A DNA stretch of 64,000 nucleotides from Elioraea rosea (GCF_007644105.1 NZ_VFAC01000008.1:1-64000); one strand, 5' to 3'; positions 38,384-51,520 are shown, numbered from the stretch's first letter. Made by a program: numbers and translations. The notes: generated by a model from the letters alone, not told the origin.

Positions 38384-38387
<4 letters not shown>
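37410..38387 (-). CDS. Peptide-type ABC transporter ATPase (DppF), importer 2
   Basis: 325 residues. Walker [30 protein letters not shown], signature FSGGQRQR, Walker [15 protein letters not shown]-loop [13 protein letters not shown], and a C-terminal [15 protein letters not shown]. It overlaps its partner ATPase upstream and the SelA-like gene downstream by 4 bp each, so all are co-translated. Confidence 0.94.
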
Positions 38388-39372
<985 letters not shown>

Positions 39373-39373
<1 letters not shown>

Positions 39374-40269
39374 CACCGCATGCGTCTCGCGAGCCGCGGG
39401 TCGAGCCTGTCGCGCAGACCATCGCCCACGAGGTTGATCGCAAGCACAACGATGGCAAGGCACGCGCCGGGGAAGAATACCGTCCACGGCGCACGGGACA
39501 GGAACAGACGCGACTGCGCGATCATGTTGCCCCAGGTGGGGATCTCGGGCGGCACGCCGGCGCCGAGGAAGGAGAGACCGGCTTCGACGAGGATTGCGGA
39601 CGCGCAAACATAGGTTGCCTGCACGATCAGTGGTGCCAATGTATTGGGCAGGATGTGCCGGAGGATCACCTTCCTCGGTCGCGAACCGACCGAGACTGCG
39701 GCATCGATGAAGGGTCGTTCGCGCACCGTAAGGACGACCGCTCGCACGAGCCGCACAACGCGCGGGATTTCAGGCACGGTGATGGCGAAGATCACCACCG
39801 GCACACCTCCGCGGGTGAGTGCGACGAGCGCGATGGCGAGCAGGATGCCCGGTATCGCCATCAGCGCATCCATCAACCGCATGATGATCGTATCGAGCGC
39901 GCGGTAGTAGCCGGCGGCAAGCCCAACGAAGAGGCCGATCGTGGTGGAGAAGAACGCTACCGCGATGCCGACGAGCAGGGAAACGCGAGCGCCGTAGATG
40001 GTGCGCGCGAACACGTCGCGCCCGAGATTATCGGTGCCGAAACGATCCATCGCGCCGGCGACGAAGAGGTTCGTGAGGTCGGGAGGTTGCAACCGGTTCA
40101 CCGGTGCCACGTGCAGTGGATCGCCGGCGATGAACGGAGCGAGCAGGGCTAGGATCAGCATCACGATGAGCAGCGCACCGCCGATCACGATCGTCGGGTT
40201 GCGGCGGATGAACACGCGCGCCCCGCCAGACCTGGGAGCGGCCGCCGCCTCTGCCGCCACGCCCGCCAT
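39373..40269 (-). CDS. Peptide-type ABC transporter permease (DppC), importer 2
   Basis: 298 residues. First helix IGGALLIVMLILALLAPFIAG, the GTDNLGRDVFARTIYGAR loop, EAA-type loop AAVSVGSRPRKVILRHILPNTL, and the C-terminal NLVGDGLRDRLDPRL. The ATG shares one base with the preceding DppB stop (TGATG arrangement on the minus strand), a sign of coupled translation. Confidence 0.93.
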
Positions 40270-41210
40270 CAGTACCGGACCCTGGGATCGAAGAACGTAT
40301 AGGAGATGTCGACGGCGAGGTTCACAAGCACATAGACGCCCGAGAATACCAGGATCACGCCCTGGATGATCGGGTAGTCGCGCCTGGCGATCGCATCGAC
40401 CACAAGCCGCCCGATGCCGGGAATGTTGAAAACCGTCTCCGTGATCACGACGCCGCCGATCAGCAGCGCCACCCCGATACCGACGATGGTGACGATCGGC
40501 ACGGCGGCGTTCTTCAAGGCATGCTTCAGCAGCATCGGCCGCGTTGCCACGCCCTTGGCCTCTGCCGTGCGGATATAGTCCTCCGCCAGAACCTCCAGCA
40601 TGGTGGTGCGGGTGATGCGCGCGATCAGCGCGACATAGGCGAGCCCGAGCGCGATCGAGGGCAGGATCAGCCGTTCGAACCAGGGCCACAGCCCGTCCGC
40701 GATCGGGCGGTAGCCTTGCACCGGCAGCCAACGCAGCTGGATCGCGAACACGAACACGAGCAGGTAGCCGACCACGAACACCGGCACCGAGAAGCCCGTG
40801 ACGGCAACGCCCATCACTGCGCGATCAAGCCCCGATCCCGCCTTCCAGGCTGCGAGCACGCCGAGGGTGATCGAGATCGTCACCGCCAGGATCAGCGTCG
40901 TGATGGCGAGCGAGATGGTCGGTTCCGCGCGCTGGAGGATCAGCTCCGCCACAGGGCGGTTCCAGAACAGGGAGTGGCCCAGATCGCCCTGAAGCACATG
41001 GCCGATCCAGATCGCGAACTGCTCCCACAGCGGCCGGTTGAGCCCGAGGGCGGCGCGGATCGAGGCGATCTGGTCGGACGTCGCGTTGTCGCCGGCGATC
41101 ACGCTCGCCGGATCGCCGGGTGCCAGATGGACGAGCAGGAAAACGATGACTGCAACGAGCAGCATCACCGGAATGGTCGCGACCAGGCGGCGGATGATGT
41201 AGGCGATCAT
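40269..41210 (-). CDS. Peptide-type ABC transporter permease (DppB), importer 2
   Basis: 313 residues with six helices: IIRRLVATIPVMLLVAVIVFL at the start, APGDPASVIAGDNATSDQI, the EAA-type loop YIRTAEAKGVATRPMLLKHA, and VNLAVDISYTFFDPRVRY at the end. Channel partner of the DppC-type gene that directly follows. Confidence 0.94.
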   Translation of the reverse strand: MIAYIIRRLVATIPVMLLVAVIVFLLVHLAPGDPASVIAGDNATSDQIASIRAALGLNRPLWEQFAIWIGHVLQGDLGHSLFWNRPVAELILQRAEPTISLAITTLILAVTISITLGVLAAWKAGSGLDRAVMGVAVTGFSVPVFVVGYLLVFVFAIQLRWLPVQGYRPIADGLWPWFERLILPSIALGLAYVALIARITRTTMLEVLAEDYIRTAEAKGVATRPMLLKHALKNAAVPIVTIVGIGVALLIGGVVITETVFNIPGIGRLVVDAIARRDYPIIQGVILVFSGVYVLVNLAVDISYTFFDPRVRY

Positions 41211-41235
41211 CCGCCGCGGCCATCACACAGGAAAA

Positions 41236-41263
41236 CCCCTTCCCGCGCACGAACGGGAAGGGG
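41236..41263 (-). terminator. Intercistronic terminator-like hairpin after the binding-protein gene, importer 2
   Basis: CCCCTTCCCG (41236-41245) pairs perfectly with CGGGAAGGGG (41254-41263) around an 8-nt loop. On the minus strand the stem is followed at once by TTTT (41232-41235), the shape of a Rho-independent terminator. It lies inside the operon, between the binding protein and DppB, so it probably causes partial termination. Confidence 0.7.
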
Positions 41264-41283
41264 GCACGACACGGAACAGCGCA

Positions 41284-42879
41284 TCAGGTCTTGCGGACGT
41301 TCCAGAACGGCACGCAGCCCGGTGTCGCGATCCAGCCTGTGACGTTGCGGCGATGCGCCACGGGCTGCTTCCACTGCCCGTAATAGACGGTCGGAACGAA
41401 ATTCCACGCGTTCTCCTGCATCTCGCGCGCGATCCTCTGCCGCGAGGCGAGGTCGGGAGCGGAGACCCAGGCGTTGCGCAACTGCTCGTGCTTCTCGTCG
41501 GACGGCCAGCCGAACCAGCCGCGCTCGCCTGTCGCTGCGTGCGCCGCGGCCCAGATCGGGTTGGACGACGAGAGGCCGTCGGCTGAAGTGATGAAGATGT
41601 TCCACCCGCCCTGGTCGGGGGCGGCCTTCACCGCGCGCCGCTGCACCACGCCTGACCAGTCCATCGGCACGACCTGGATGTTGAAGCCGATGCCGCGGAG
41701 CTCCTGCGCAAGGATCTGGGCGGTGTTGTTCATGTAGACGATGCTGGTCGCCTGCAGCAGCGTCACCGGCTCGCCGTTGTAGCCGCTCTCGCGCAGCAGC
41801 TGGCGTGCCCTTTCAGGGTTTGGCCCGTTCTTGAACCAGTCTGTATTCGCATCGTTCTCCATCGGCGTGCCGCAAGTGAGGTAGGCGCCGCACTTCTGGT
41901 AGAAGCGCGGGTCGACGAACGTCGCCTTCATGTGGTTCTCCTGGTTCACGGCCCAGAGAACCGCCTGCCGCGCCTTCGCGTTGTTGAACGGCGGGTGCAG
42001 GAAGTTGAGCCGGATCCAGCCGACATCGCCGAGGGGGCTGCGGGGCGCGAGCATGATGTCGCGGTCACGCTCGAGTTCGGGCACGCTGTCGAGTGACGGC
42101 GTCTCGACATAGTCGACCTCACCGGCCTGAAGCGCGGCGATCGCCGTCTGCGCATCCGGGACGTTCTGGATGATCACGCGGTCGACATGCGCCACCTTGC
42201 CGCCCGCGATCCAGGATGCGGGCTCGCTGCGGGGGCGGTAGGCGGGATTCTTGTCGTAGACATACTGCGTGCCAGGGCGCGTCTCACGCTCATTCATGAT
42301 GAACGGGCCGGAGCCGACCGTGGTCTCGATCTTCTGCATCGGGTCGGTCAACGCTTCCTTCTCGCGCATCATGAAGCAGAACGGGGTCGAAGTTTTCGCC
42401 ATGGCATCGAGCGCGATGCCATAGGGCTCCTTGAACTTGATGATGATGGTGCGTGCATCGCCGGGCGATACGTCGGCCACGCGCTCCATCATGTGCTGGC
42501 CAGCACCGTCACGCACTGCCCAACGGCGGATGGAGGCGACACAGTCGCGCGACGTGACGTCCGTACCATCGGACCATTTGAGCCCTTCGCGCAGCTCCAT
42601 GGTCAGCGTGAGCTTGTCGTCGGAGAAGCCGTGGCGGCCGATCATCTGGGGCTGCGCCGTCACCTTCTCGTCAATGCCGAAGAGGGTGTCGTAGACGAGT
42701 GCGCCGTGGTTTGCGGCCATGTTGGCCGTCGTCCAGATCGGGTCGAAGGTGGGAATATCGCCGTGCAGGATGGCGCGCACGGTACGGTTGGCCGGCGGCG
42801 CCGGCTGCGCGCGCACGATGGCCGGTGCGGCGGCAACGGCGGCAGCGCCGCCCATCAAGGCCCTGCGTGTCGTCTTCAT
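41284..42879 (-). CDS. Peptide-type ABC transporter solute-binding protein, importer 2
   Basis: 531 residues, SBP_bac_5 family. The N terminus KTTRRALMGGAAAVAAAPAIVRAQ has a twin-arginine and a hydrophobic core, so Tat export is possible. The mature part has MELREGLKWSDGTDVTSRDCVASI and VGSGPFIM. Encoded after the M81 peptidase gene (32-bp gap) and before the permeases. Confidence 0.92.
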   Translation of the reverse strand: MKTTRRALMGGAAAVAAAPAIVRAQPAPPANRTVRAILHGDIPTFDPIWTTANMAANHGALVYDTLFGIDEKVTAQPQMIGRHGFSDDKLTLTMELREGLKWSDGTDVTSRDCVASIRRWAVRDGAGQHMMERVADVSPGDARTIIIKFKEPYGIALDAMAKTSTPFCFMMREKEALTDPMQKIETTVGSGPFIMNERETRPGTQYVYDKNPAYRPRSEPASWIAGGKVAHVDRVIIQNVPDAQTAIAALQAGEVDYVETPSLDSVPELERDRDIMLAPRSPLGDVGWIRLNFLHPPFNNAKARQAVLWAVNQENHMKATFVDPRFYQKCGAYLTCGTPMENDANTDWFKNGPNPERARQLLRESGYNGEPVTLLQATSIVYMNNTAQILAQELRGIGFNIQVVPMDWSGVVQRRAVKAAPDQGGWNIFITSADGLSSSNPIWAAAHAATGERGWFGWPSDEKHEQLRNAWVSAPDLASRQRIAREMQENAWNFVPTVYYGQWKQPVAHRRNVTGWIATPGCVPFWNVRKT

Positions 42880-42911
42880 CGTGCTGTCTCCCTTTCCGGT
42901 TCCTGCGTGGC

Positions 42912-44396
42912 CTAGAGGATGAGGCCCGGTTGCGTCACCTCGTCGAGCGGCCAGATCGGCCGTGCGACCTTGGTGTACGGAAGCTTGCGATAGTCGCGCG
43001 AGAGCGGTCCATCGCTGTCGACGTAGATCACCTTCGACGCGATCGGCCCGAACGCGCCCATGAAATGGTTCGTCGACTTCACGACGATGATCTTCCGCTC
43101 CGTCGGCTCGATGCCGAGATTGCGGAAGATCTCGAGCCCGAGCGCCTGCGTGCGGTTCGTGATCAAGACGACCTCGACGCCGCCGACCTTGATCGCGGCG
43201 CAATCGCCGAGCGGAACCTTGGTCGGCCCGAAGCTCTGCCAGGCATCGCGCACGAGCTTCGTCACCGTCACCGTCGCGTCGATCGGCTGGCCGGAGCTCG
43301 GCGCGATCTTGCCGCCGAAGCGAAGCGGGAAGCTCGCTCCCTCGCCCGCGTCGAAGCAGAGCCGCACCGCGACCGGGTCCCAGATCGGCGCGAGCGCCGC
43401 GCTCTCGGCCTTCGTCTCGATCAGGTGGCGGAGGATCGTCGTGTTGTCGGTCGGCGCGCCGCCACCGGCGTTGTCGGCCGGGTCCGCCACCACCACGGGG
43501 GCGCCGTTATGCGCCCGCGCCGCGGCGATGCCCCCCTCGACCGTCTGGTAGTCGGGGATGGTCTTGCCCCGCATCGAGACGAACTCCTCACCGATCGCTG
43601 TCGCGACCGCATCGGCCTTCGCCTTGTCATTGTCGGTGATGACGAGGATGCGCCCCGTCAGCTCCTCGACATCGGCGTAGGGGAAACAGTGCCCGATCGA
43701 GATCGAGAGGATGCCGTCCTTGCCCTCCATCGCCTTCACCTTGTCGACGAAGGCGCGCATCAGCGGCAGCGTGGTGGGGTAGGAGCTGATCTGCCGGCAG
43801 TCATAGACCGAGGTGACGGGCTTGATCTCGCCGCGCAGCGTGCGCAGCACAAGCGTCAGGACTTCCTCGGCGCGCTCGGCCACGTCGGTGTGCGGGAACT
43901 CCTTGTAGAGAATGGTGATGTCGGCCGCCTTCACGCGCTTCTTCGTCAGGTGGCAGTGCGGATCGAGCTCGACGCCGATGACCACCTGGGGCCCGACGAT
44001 CTCGCGCACGCGCGAGATGATGTCGCCCTCGACGTCATCGTAGCCATGCGCGACCATCGCGCCGTGCAGCCCGAGCAGCACGCCGTCCAACGGCCCGTCG
44101 CCCGACGAATGGGCAGCCGTCAGCTGGCCCAAGATCTCGTCGCGCATCATCTCGTAGTCCGCGCGGTTCGTCGTGCCGGCGGGGCTTGCCGCGAAGCAGC
44201 TTCCCTCGATCAGTGTGAAGCCTTCGGCGGCGGCGCGGCGGCGCGCGACGAACAGAGGGGCGGTGCACATCCGCGGCGCGTCATCGGGGTGCTCGCCGGG
44301 GCGCAGGAACACGCTCTCCTTGTACGCCTCGAGGCTCGTCGGCATGGGCGAGAAGGTGTTCGATTCGGTCGCGAGCGTGGCAGTGAACAGACGCAC
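42912..44396 (-). CDS. M81 family metallopeptidase (MlrC-like)
   Basis: 494 residues from the GTG at 44396, which has GGGAGG at good spacing; the start gives RLFTATLATESNTFSP, the family N terminus. Zinc-region motifs are GLHGAMVAHGYDDVEGD and IGVELDPHCHLT. The C terminus has the MlrC-C segment (VVVKSTNHFMGAFGPIASKVIYVDSDG). MlrC finishes microcystin degradation in Sphingomonas; most homologues act on unknown small peptides or amides. As first gene of the importer 2 operon, it probably cleaves the imported compound in the cytoplasm. Confidence 0.92.
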   Translation of the reverse strand: MRLFTATLATESNTFSPMPTSLEAYKESVFLRPGEHPDDAPRMCTAPLFVARRRAAAEGFTLIEGSCFAASPAGTTNRADYEMMRDEILGQLTAAHSSGDGPLDGVLLGLHGAMVAHGYDDVEGDIISRVREIVGPQVVIGVELDPHCHLTKKRVKAADITILYKEFPHTDVAERAEEVLTLVLRTLRGEIKPVTSVYDCRQISSYPTTLPLMRAFVDKVKAMEGKDGILSISIGHCFPYADVEELTGRILVITDNDKAKADAVATAIGEEFVSMRGKTIPDYQTVEGGIAAARAHNGAPVVVADPADNAGGGAPTDNTTILRHLIETKAESAALAPIWDPVAVRLCFDAGEGASFPLRFGGKIAPSSGQPIDATVTVTKLVRDAWQSFGPTKVPLGDCAAIKVGGVEVVLITNRTQALGLEIFRNLGIEPTERKIIVVKSTNHFMGAFGPIASKVIYVDSDGPLSRDYRKLPYTKVARPIWPLDEVTQPGLIL

Positions 44397-44536
44397 CGTA
44401 TGCTGCCTCCCAGTCGTTTGCGCGATGAAAGCATCTCTCGGCGCGCCCGGCAACGGCGCTCGCGCGCACGACCCACCTTGCCGCACCGTGCCAACCGGCG
44501 GAGGATACGCCACCGAGACAGTTGCGGGGGAAGCGC

Positions 44537-45535
44537 ATGCAAAGCCGGACACGGATCTGGACCGAGGTCGACTACGAGCGCGACGGCAAGCAGGTGGACT
44601 GGCTGCACCTGCCGCATTCCGTCACCCGCTCCGCCTACGGCACGATCGCCATTCCCGTCGCCGTCGTGAAGAACGGCGAGGGGCCGACGGCTCTGTTCAC
44701 CGCCGGCAACCACGGCGACGAGTATGAGGGCCAGGTCGCCATCTGCAACCTGATCCGCGAGCTGCGTGCCGAAACGATCCGTGGCCGTGTCATCATGATC
44801 CCGGCGCTGAACCTGCCGGCCGCGCTCGCCGGCACGCGCGTCTCGCCGATCGATGGCGGCAACCTGAACCGCTCCTTCCCCGGCTCACCCGACGGAACGG
44901 TGACGCAGCAGATCGCCCATTATGTCGACAGCGTGCTGTTCCCGATGGCGGATCTGTTCCACGACTTCCACTCGGGCGGCGGCTCCCTCGCCTACCTCCC
45001 CTTCGCCTCGACGCATGAGGGGCCGGACAAGGAGGTGAATGCCCGCGGAATGGCAGCCCTCAGGAACTTCGCGGCCCCCGTGTCGCTTCACTGGCGCCAG
45101 GGGGCGGACCCGCGCTACTCGCCCGGTGCCGCGATGAAGCGCGGCGTCGCGGCGCTGGGCGGGGAGTTCGGCGGCGGCGGCTCGCTGAACCGCGCTGGCC
45201 TCGCCTTCGCCGAGGAGGGGCTCATCCGACACCTCCGCTTCCTTGGAATCCTGCCTGGCGGGGCGCCGGAGCCGAGGCCGACGCGCATGATGGAGGTGCC
45301 TGACCAGGCCTGCTTCGTCTACGCGCCCGATGCCGGCGTGTTCGAACCGGCGACGGAGATCGGCGACGGGGTTCGCAAGGGGGACCTCTGCGGCCGGGTG
45401 CACTTCGTCGACGATCCCGCGCGCCCGCCCGTGTCGGTGTTCTTCAAGCGGGACGGCATCGTCGTCTGCCAGCGCCACCCGGCGCGCTGCGAGAGGGGCG
45501 ATTGCGTCGCCCATCTCGCGCTCGACGTCGACTGA
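44537..45535 (+). CDS. Succinylglutamate desuccinylase/aspartoacylase family deacylase
   Basis: 332 residues, zinc-dependent M14-like amidohydrolase that removes an acyl group from an N-acyl amino acid. Zinc ligands are expected in AGNHGDEYEGQ (His, Glu) and DLFHDFHSGGG (His). Also NLNRSFPGSPDGT and the C-terminal beta domain (AGVFEPATEIGDGVRKGDLCG). The ATG at 44537 follows GGGGGAAG. It is transcribed divergently from the M81 gene across a 140-bp gap, suggesting shared regulation. Confidence 0.9.
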   Translation: MQSRTRIWTEVDYERDGKQVDWLHLPHSVTRSAYGTIAIPVAVVKNGEGPTALFTAGNHGDEYEGQVAICNLIRELRAETIRGRVIMIPALNLPAALAGTRVSPIDGGNLNRSFPGSPDGTVTQQIAHYVDSVLFPMADLFHDFHSGGGSLAYLPFASTHEGPDKEVNARGMAALRNFAAPVSLHWRQGADPRYSPGAAMKRGVAALGGEFGGGGSLNRAGLAFAEEGLIRHLRFLGILPGGAPEPRPTRMMEVPDQACFVYAPDAGVFEPATEIGDGVRKGDLCGRVHFVDDPARPPVSVFFKRDGIVVCQRHPARCERGDCVAHLALDVD

Positions 45536-45549
45536 GGGAGGCGCTGCGT

Positions 45550-45575
45550 CGCGGGGGTGGCGCTGCCGCCCCGCG
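45550..45575. terminator. Bidirectional hairpin between converging deacylase and importer 3 genes
   Basis: CGCGGGG (45550-45556) pairs with CCCCGCG (45569-45575); the inner GGC/GCC extends the stem with one bulge and a GCT loop. It lies between the stops at 45535 (+) and 45579 (-). Confidence 0.5.
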
Positions 45576-45578
45576 GCG

Positions 45579-47574
<1,996 letters not shown>

Positions 47575-47578
<4 letters not shown>

Positions 47579-48507
47579 AGCACCCTCCTCGGGTCGAGCG
47601 CGTCGCGCAGCCCGTCGCCGACGAAGTTGATGGTCAGCACCGTGAGGAAGATCGCCCCGCCGGGGAACAGCGCCCAGTGCGGCGCGAAGTCGAGATGGTC
47701 GCGCGCATCGAACAACAGCCGCCCCCAGGTCGGGATATCGGGCGGAAAACCGAGGCCGAGAAAAGAGAGGGTGCTCTCGGCGATGATCGCTGCCGCAACG
47801 TCGATCGTGCCGGCGACGATCACCGGGCCGAGCGCGTTGGGCAGGATGTGGCGGATGACAAGCCGCGGCGTCGAAGCGCCAAGAGCGCGCGCGGCTTCGA
47901 CGAACTCCTTCTCGCGGAGCGAGAAGAACTGCGCCCGCACCAGCCGCGCGACAGGCATCCAGCCGAAGCTTCCGATCACCAGCACGATCAGGATGAACAC
48001 GCCCATCTCGGGGCCCACCCATTCGCGCAGCGTGTCGCGGAACAGGTAGATGATCAGCAGAAGCAGCGGCAGTTGCGGCAGCGAGAGGAACAGGTCGGTC
48101 AGCCACATCAGCGCGGCATCGACGCTGCCGCGGGATATGCCTGCCACGGCACCAACGAGTATGCCCACGAACACGGCGACCGCCATGGCCGCGAAGCCGA
48201 CGGCAAGCGAGATCCGCCCGCCATAGAGCATGCGCGCGAGCAGATCCTGCCCGAGATCGTCGGTGCCGAACGGATGCGCCCAGGAGGGGCCCTCCAGCGT
48301 CGCGGAGAAGTCGATCTCGTCGATCGCCACGGTCCAGAAGAGCGGGCCGAACAGGACTGCGAGAACCACGACAGAGAGCACCACGGCGCTCGCCACCGCG
48401 AGCCGGTGCTTGCGAAAGCGCCGCCAGGCCTCGAGCCCGGGCGACACCGGCTTGCGCGCGGGCGCGCCCGCGCTAGCGGTAGGAGATGCGAGGGTCGAGC
48501 CAGCCAT
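47575..48507 (-). CDS. Peptide-type ABC transporter permease (DppC), importer 3
   Basis: 310 residues. Cytoplasmic lead rich in Ala/Pro, first helix ASAVVLSVVVLAVLFGPLF, GTDDLGQDLLARMLYGGR loop, EAA-type loop AARALGASTPRLVIRHILPNAL, and end NFVGDGLRDALDPRRVL. The ATG at 48507 lies 35 bp inside the DppB gene; no closer start fits the first helix better. Confidence 0.92.
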
Positions 48508-49432
48508 AGAGCACGTCGGCCAGGAGGTTGAAGAGGATGACGAGGATCGAGACGACGAAGGTCACGGCCATGATCACGGGCGTGTCGTTGGCGAGGATCG
48601 CGGTGATCAGAAGCGAGCCGATGCCCGGCACGCGGAAGATCTGCTCCGTCACGATCGCGCCGCCGAACACGGCGGGCATCGACAGCGCGACGAGCGTGAC
48701 GACCGGGATGAGCGCGTTCCGCATGACATGCTTGATGGTGATGACGCGCTCGGCAAGCCCCTTCGCGCGGGCTGTCGTGACGTAGTCGAGGCGGATCACG
48801 TCGAGCACGGCCGAGCGCACGAAGCGGGTCCAGGCAGCGCCCTGGAACAGCCCGAGCACGGCGATGGGCATGATCGACTGCTTCACATGCTCCCAGAACC
48901 AAGGGAGGCCGCTGCCGGGAATGTCGGAGCGGTACACGAAGGGAAGCCAGTCGAGATAGATCGAGAAGAACAGGATGAACAGGATGCCCGTGAAGAACGT
49001 CGGCAGCGAGAAGCCGATGAAGGCCAGGGTGTTGGCGATCTGATCGAAGATCGAATAGGGCCGCGTCGCTGCGTAGACACCCACGGGAAGCGCGATCATC
49101 AGCGCAAGGATCTGCGAGGAGCCGATGACGATCAGTGTCGTCGGCAGGCGCTGCAGGATTAGGTCGTCGACATCGATGCGGCTGACGAAGGAATAACCCC
49201 AGTCACCCCGCAACATGGCGAACAGCCAGTTGAAGTAGCGGACGTGCACCGGATCATCGAGGCCGAGCGAGGCGCGCAGCGCGGCGCGCACGTCCGGCGG
49301 CACGGCGGGGTTAGTCGCGAGTTCCTCGAACGGGTCGCCTGGTGCGAGGGCGAGCACCGTGAACAGGATGACGCTGATCCCGAGCAGGCTCGGGATCGCG
49401 ATCAACAGCCGGCGGAGGACGTACTGCGTCAC
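48473..49432 (-). CDS. Peptide-type ABC transporter permease (DppB), importer 3
   Basis: 319 residues, six helices. Starts QYVLRRLLIAIPSLLGISVIL; APGDPFEELATNPAVPPDV loop; EAA-type loop YVTTARAKGLAERVITIKHV; ends LLADVLYGWLDPRISYR. Separated from the binding-protein gene by an 87-bp gap holding a hairpin. Confidence 0.93.
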   Translation of the reverse strand: MTQYVLRRLLIAIPSLLGISVILFTVLALAPGDPFEELATNPAVPPDVRAALRASLGLDDPVHVRYFNWLFAMLRGDWGYSFVSRIDVDDLILQRLPTTLIVIGSSQILALMIALPVGVYAATRPYSIFDQIANTLAFIGFSLPTFFTGILFILFFSIYLDWLPFVYRSDIPGSGLPWFWEHVKQSIMPIAVLGLFQGAAWTRFVRSAVLDVIRLDYVTTARAKGLAERVITIKHVMRNALIPVVTLVALSMPAVFGGAIVTEQIFRVPGIGSLLITAILANDTPVIMAVTFVVSILVILFNLLADVLYGWLDPRISYR

Positions 49433-49476
49433 GGAACGGGATGGGTCATGCGCTGTGCGCTGTCTCCGAACGCAAA

Positions 49477-49502
49477 GGACGCCGGCCCTGCGGCCGACGT
49501 CC
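49477..49502 (-). other. Intercistronic stem-loop after the binding-protein gene, importer 3
   Basis: GGACGCCGGCC (49477-49487) and GGCCGACGTCC (49492-49502) pair at 10 of 11 positions around a CTGC loop. No T-tract follows. Position is the same as in the other importer operons. Confidence 0.55.
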
Positions 49503-49519
49503 CTGCATTGCTTCCTGCC

Positions 49520-51313
49520 TCAGGCGGTACGGTGCCAGTTGTAGAGGAAGGCGATCGTGCTGTCCCAGCCGCTCAGCGGCGAGACGAGGGTGTTCAGGCT
49601 GGCGCTGACGAGCGGGCGGCGCACCACCGGGATGACGACGTGGTTGCCGACCACGAGGTCGTTCATCTTGATGAACAGCGCGGCGCGCTTGACCGGATCG
49701 AGCTCGCCCTCCGCGGCACGGAAGGCCGCGTCATACTCCTCGTTCCGCCAGCGGACGATATTGCGGCCCTGCCACTTGTTCTCCTGGCTCGAGATCTCCC
49801 AGGAGACGTACTGGTTCATGAAGAGCTGCGGGTCGGCCTGCGTCATCGTCGTGGTGTACATCTGGATGTCGGACCAGAACTTGGTATAGGTGTCCGGGTT
49901 CGCGACGTCCGAGGAGAAGAACACCGAAGCGGTGACCGACTTCAGCTCGATGTCGATGCCGCAGCGCGAGGCCGCCTGCTTGATCACCGCCTGCGTCTTC
50001 TGGCGCGGGGCGTTGATCGAGGTCTGGAACACGTAGCGGAGGCGGACATTGCCCTTGGCACGGATGCCGTCACGCCCCCTCGCCCAGCCGGCGCGATCGA
50101 GGATCTCGTTCGCCTTGGCGATGCTGAACTCCCACTTCATGTTCTCGGAGCGGAAGCGCGGCGGGTTGTTGAGGAAGTTCGACGCCGCCGGGCCGCCACG
50201 GCCGTAGATGTGATCCTCGATCGACTTCTTGTCGACGAGGAGCGACAGCGCCTCGCGCACCGCAGGGTCGGTCAGAGACGGGTGGGTCGACTTGATCGAG
50301 GCACGCTCACCCTCGACCTCGTTCCACGGGTCGGTCTGGTTGAGCATGATGAACTCGATGTTGCCGCCCTCGACGACGTTCACACGGCCGCGGTTTGCCG
50401 CCTCGAGGCGCTTGAGGATCTCGTCCTCGACCTGGAGGTTCCAGGCATAGTCGTATTCGCCCGTCTGCAGCACGGCACGCGCGGCCGACACCGCGTCGCC
50501 GCCGCCCTTGATCTCCATGCTGTCGAAGAACGGCCGGTTCGGCATGTAGTAGCTCGTGTTCGCCGTGCCGCGAACGATGTCGCCAGGCGCGAAGCTCTCG
50601 AACCGGTAGGGACCGGTGCCGACGGGGCGCAGGTTCGCAGGCGCGTCGCGCGAGGTGCCGCCCACGTAGTCCTTGAACAGGTGGCGCGGGATGAGCATGC
50701 CGCGCGTGGCGACGAAGGCGTCCGCCCAGAACGGCGTCGGGCGCGCGAACTCGACGCGCACGGTGAAGTCGTCGACCTTGCGCACCTCGATGTCGCGATA
50801 GCTGCCGATCGAGACGGCGGCCGTGGCCGGGTTCCGCGCGTATTCCCAGTTGAACACGACGTCATCGGCGCTGAACTGCTCGCCGTCGTGCCACTTCACG
50901 TCGCGGCGCAGCTTCCAGGTCACCGAACGGCCATCCTCGGCGAGGGTCCGGTTCTCGACCGAGGGAATCTCGGCCGCCAGCAGCGGCACAAGGGTTCCGT
51001 CGGGCGCCCAGTTGGCGAGCGGCTCGTAGAAGATGCGGCTCGCATCCTGGTTCGTCGTGCCGGTCGCGAAATGCGGGTTCAGCAGCGTCGAGGCCTGCCA
51101 GTAGAGGATCTTGAGCTGGCCGCCGCCACGCTGCGTCGGCGTATAGGCGGGAAGCGACTGCGACGCGGCCGGTGCGGCGCCCGCGATGGCGAGAAGCTGC
51201 GTCGCCATCGGCGCCGTTAGGCCGACCGCCGCCATGCGCCGGATGAACCCGCGCCGCGACAGCGCACCACGCTTCACGCGCCCGATAAGCTGGCGAAGAT
51301 CGTCTTCGGTCAT
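49520..51313 (-). CDS. Peptide-type ABC transporter solute-binding protein, importer 3
   Basis: 597 residues, SBP_bac_5 family. The N terminus has a clear twin-arginine signal, SRRGFIRRMAAVGLTAP, preceded by about 18 polar residues, so it is probably exported folded by Tat. The mature part has DGRSVTWKLRRDVKWHDGEQ and VGTGPYRFESFAPGD. A 207-bp gap with a 7-bp hairpin (CGTCTCG/CGAGACG, 51441-51459) separates it from the upstream M20 gene, so it may have its own promoter. Confidence 0.92.
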   Translation of the reverse strand: MTEDDLRQLIGRVKRGALSRRGFIRRMAAVGLTAPMATQLLAIAGAAPAASQSLPAYTPTQRGGGQLKILYWQASTLLNPHFATGTTNQDASRIFYEPLANWAPDGTLVPLLAAEIPSVENRTLAEDGRSVTWKLRRDVKWHDGEQFSADDVVFNWEYARNPATAAVSIGSYRDIEVRKVDDFTVRVEFARPTPFWADAFVATRGMLIPRHLFKDYVGGTSRDAPANLRPVGTGPYRFESFAPGDIVRGTANTSYYMPNRPFFDSMEIKGGGDAVSAARAVLQTGEYDYAWNLQVEDEILKRLEAANRGRVNVVEGGNIEFIMLNQTDPWNEVEGERASIKSTHPSLTDPAVREALSLLVDKKSIEDHIYGRGGPAASNFLNNPPRFRSENMKWEFSIAKANEILDRAGWARGRDGIRAKGNVRLRYVFQTSINAPRQKTQAVIKQAASRCGIDIELKSVTASVFFSSDVANPDTYTKFWSDIQMYTTTMTQADPQLFMNQYVSWEISSQENKWQGRNIVRWRNEEYDAAFRAAEGELDPVKRAALFIKMNDLVVGNHVVIPVVRRPLVSASLNTLVSPLSGWDSTIAFLYNWHRTA

Positions 51314-51520
51314 TGTCGTCTCCCGTTCGAGCCCCCATGGAACCGGCAGGGTGCGCGCATCCCGTGCGCGGCTTCCGAGCCCGTCCCTTTGCGCGGATGC
51401 TACAGCACGATTGCGCCCCGCGGCACTCCCCTTTTGGCGCCGTCTCGCATTTCGAGACGAGCCGGACGATCGGCGCGCGACCCCGTCTCGCGCGCCCCCG
51501 TCGGCCTGAGGCGGTGCCTG

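Noticed and set aside
42699-44669. A 656-codon + strand frame opposite the M81 peptidase gene
   Set aside because: The opposite strand encodes a clear M81 protein with family motifs; this frame has no recognisable domain and a shadow-like composition.
49244-51220. A 658-codon + strand frame opposite importer 3 genes
   Set aside because: It is the antisense of the binding-protein and DppB genes, has a skewed Arg/Asp/Val composition and shows no domain.
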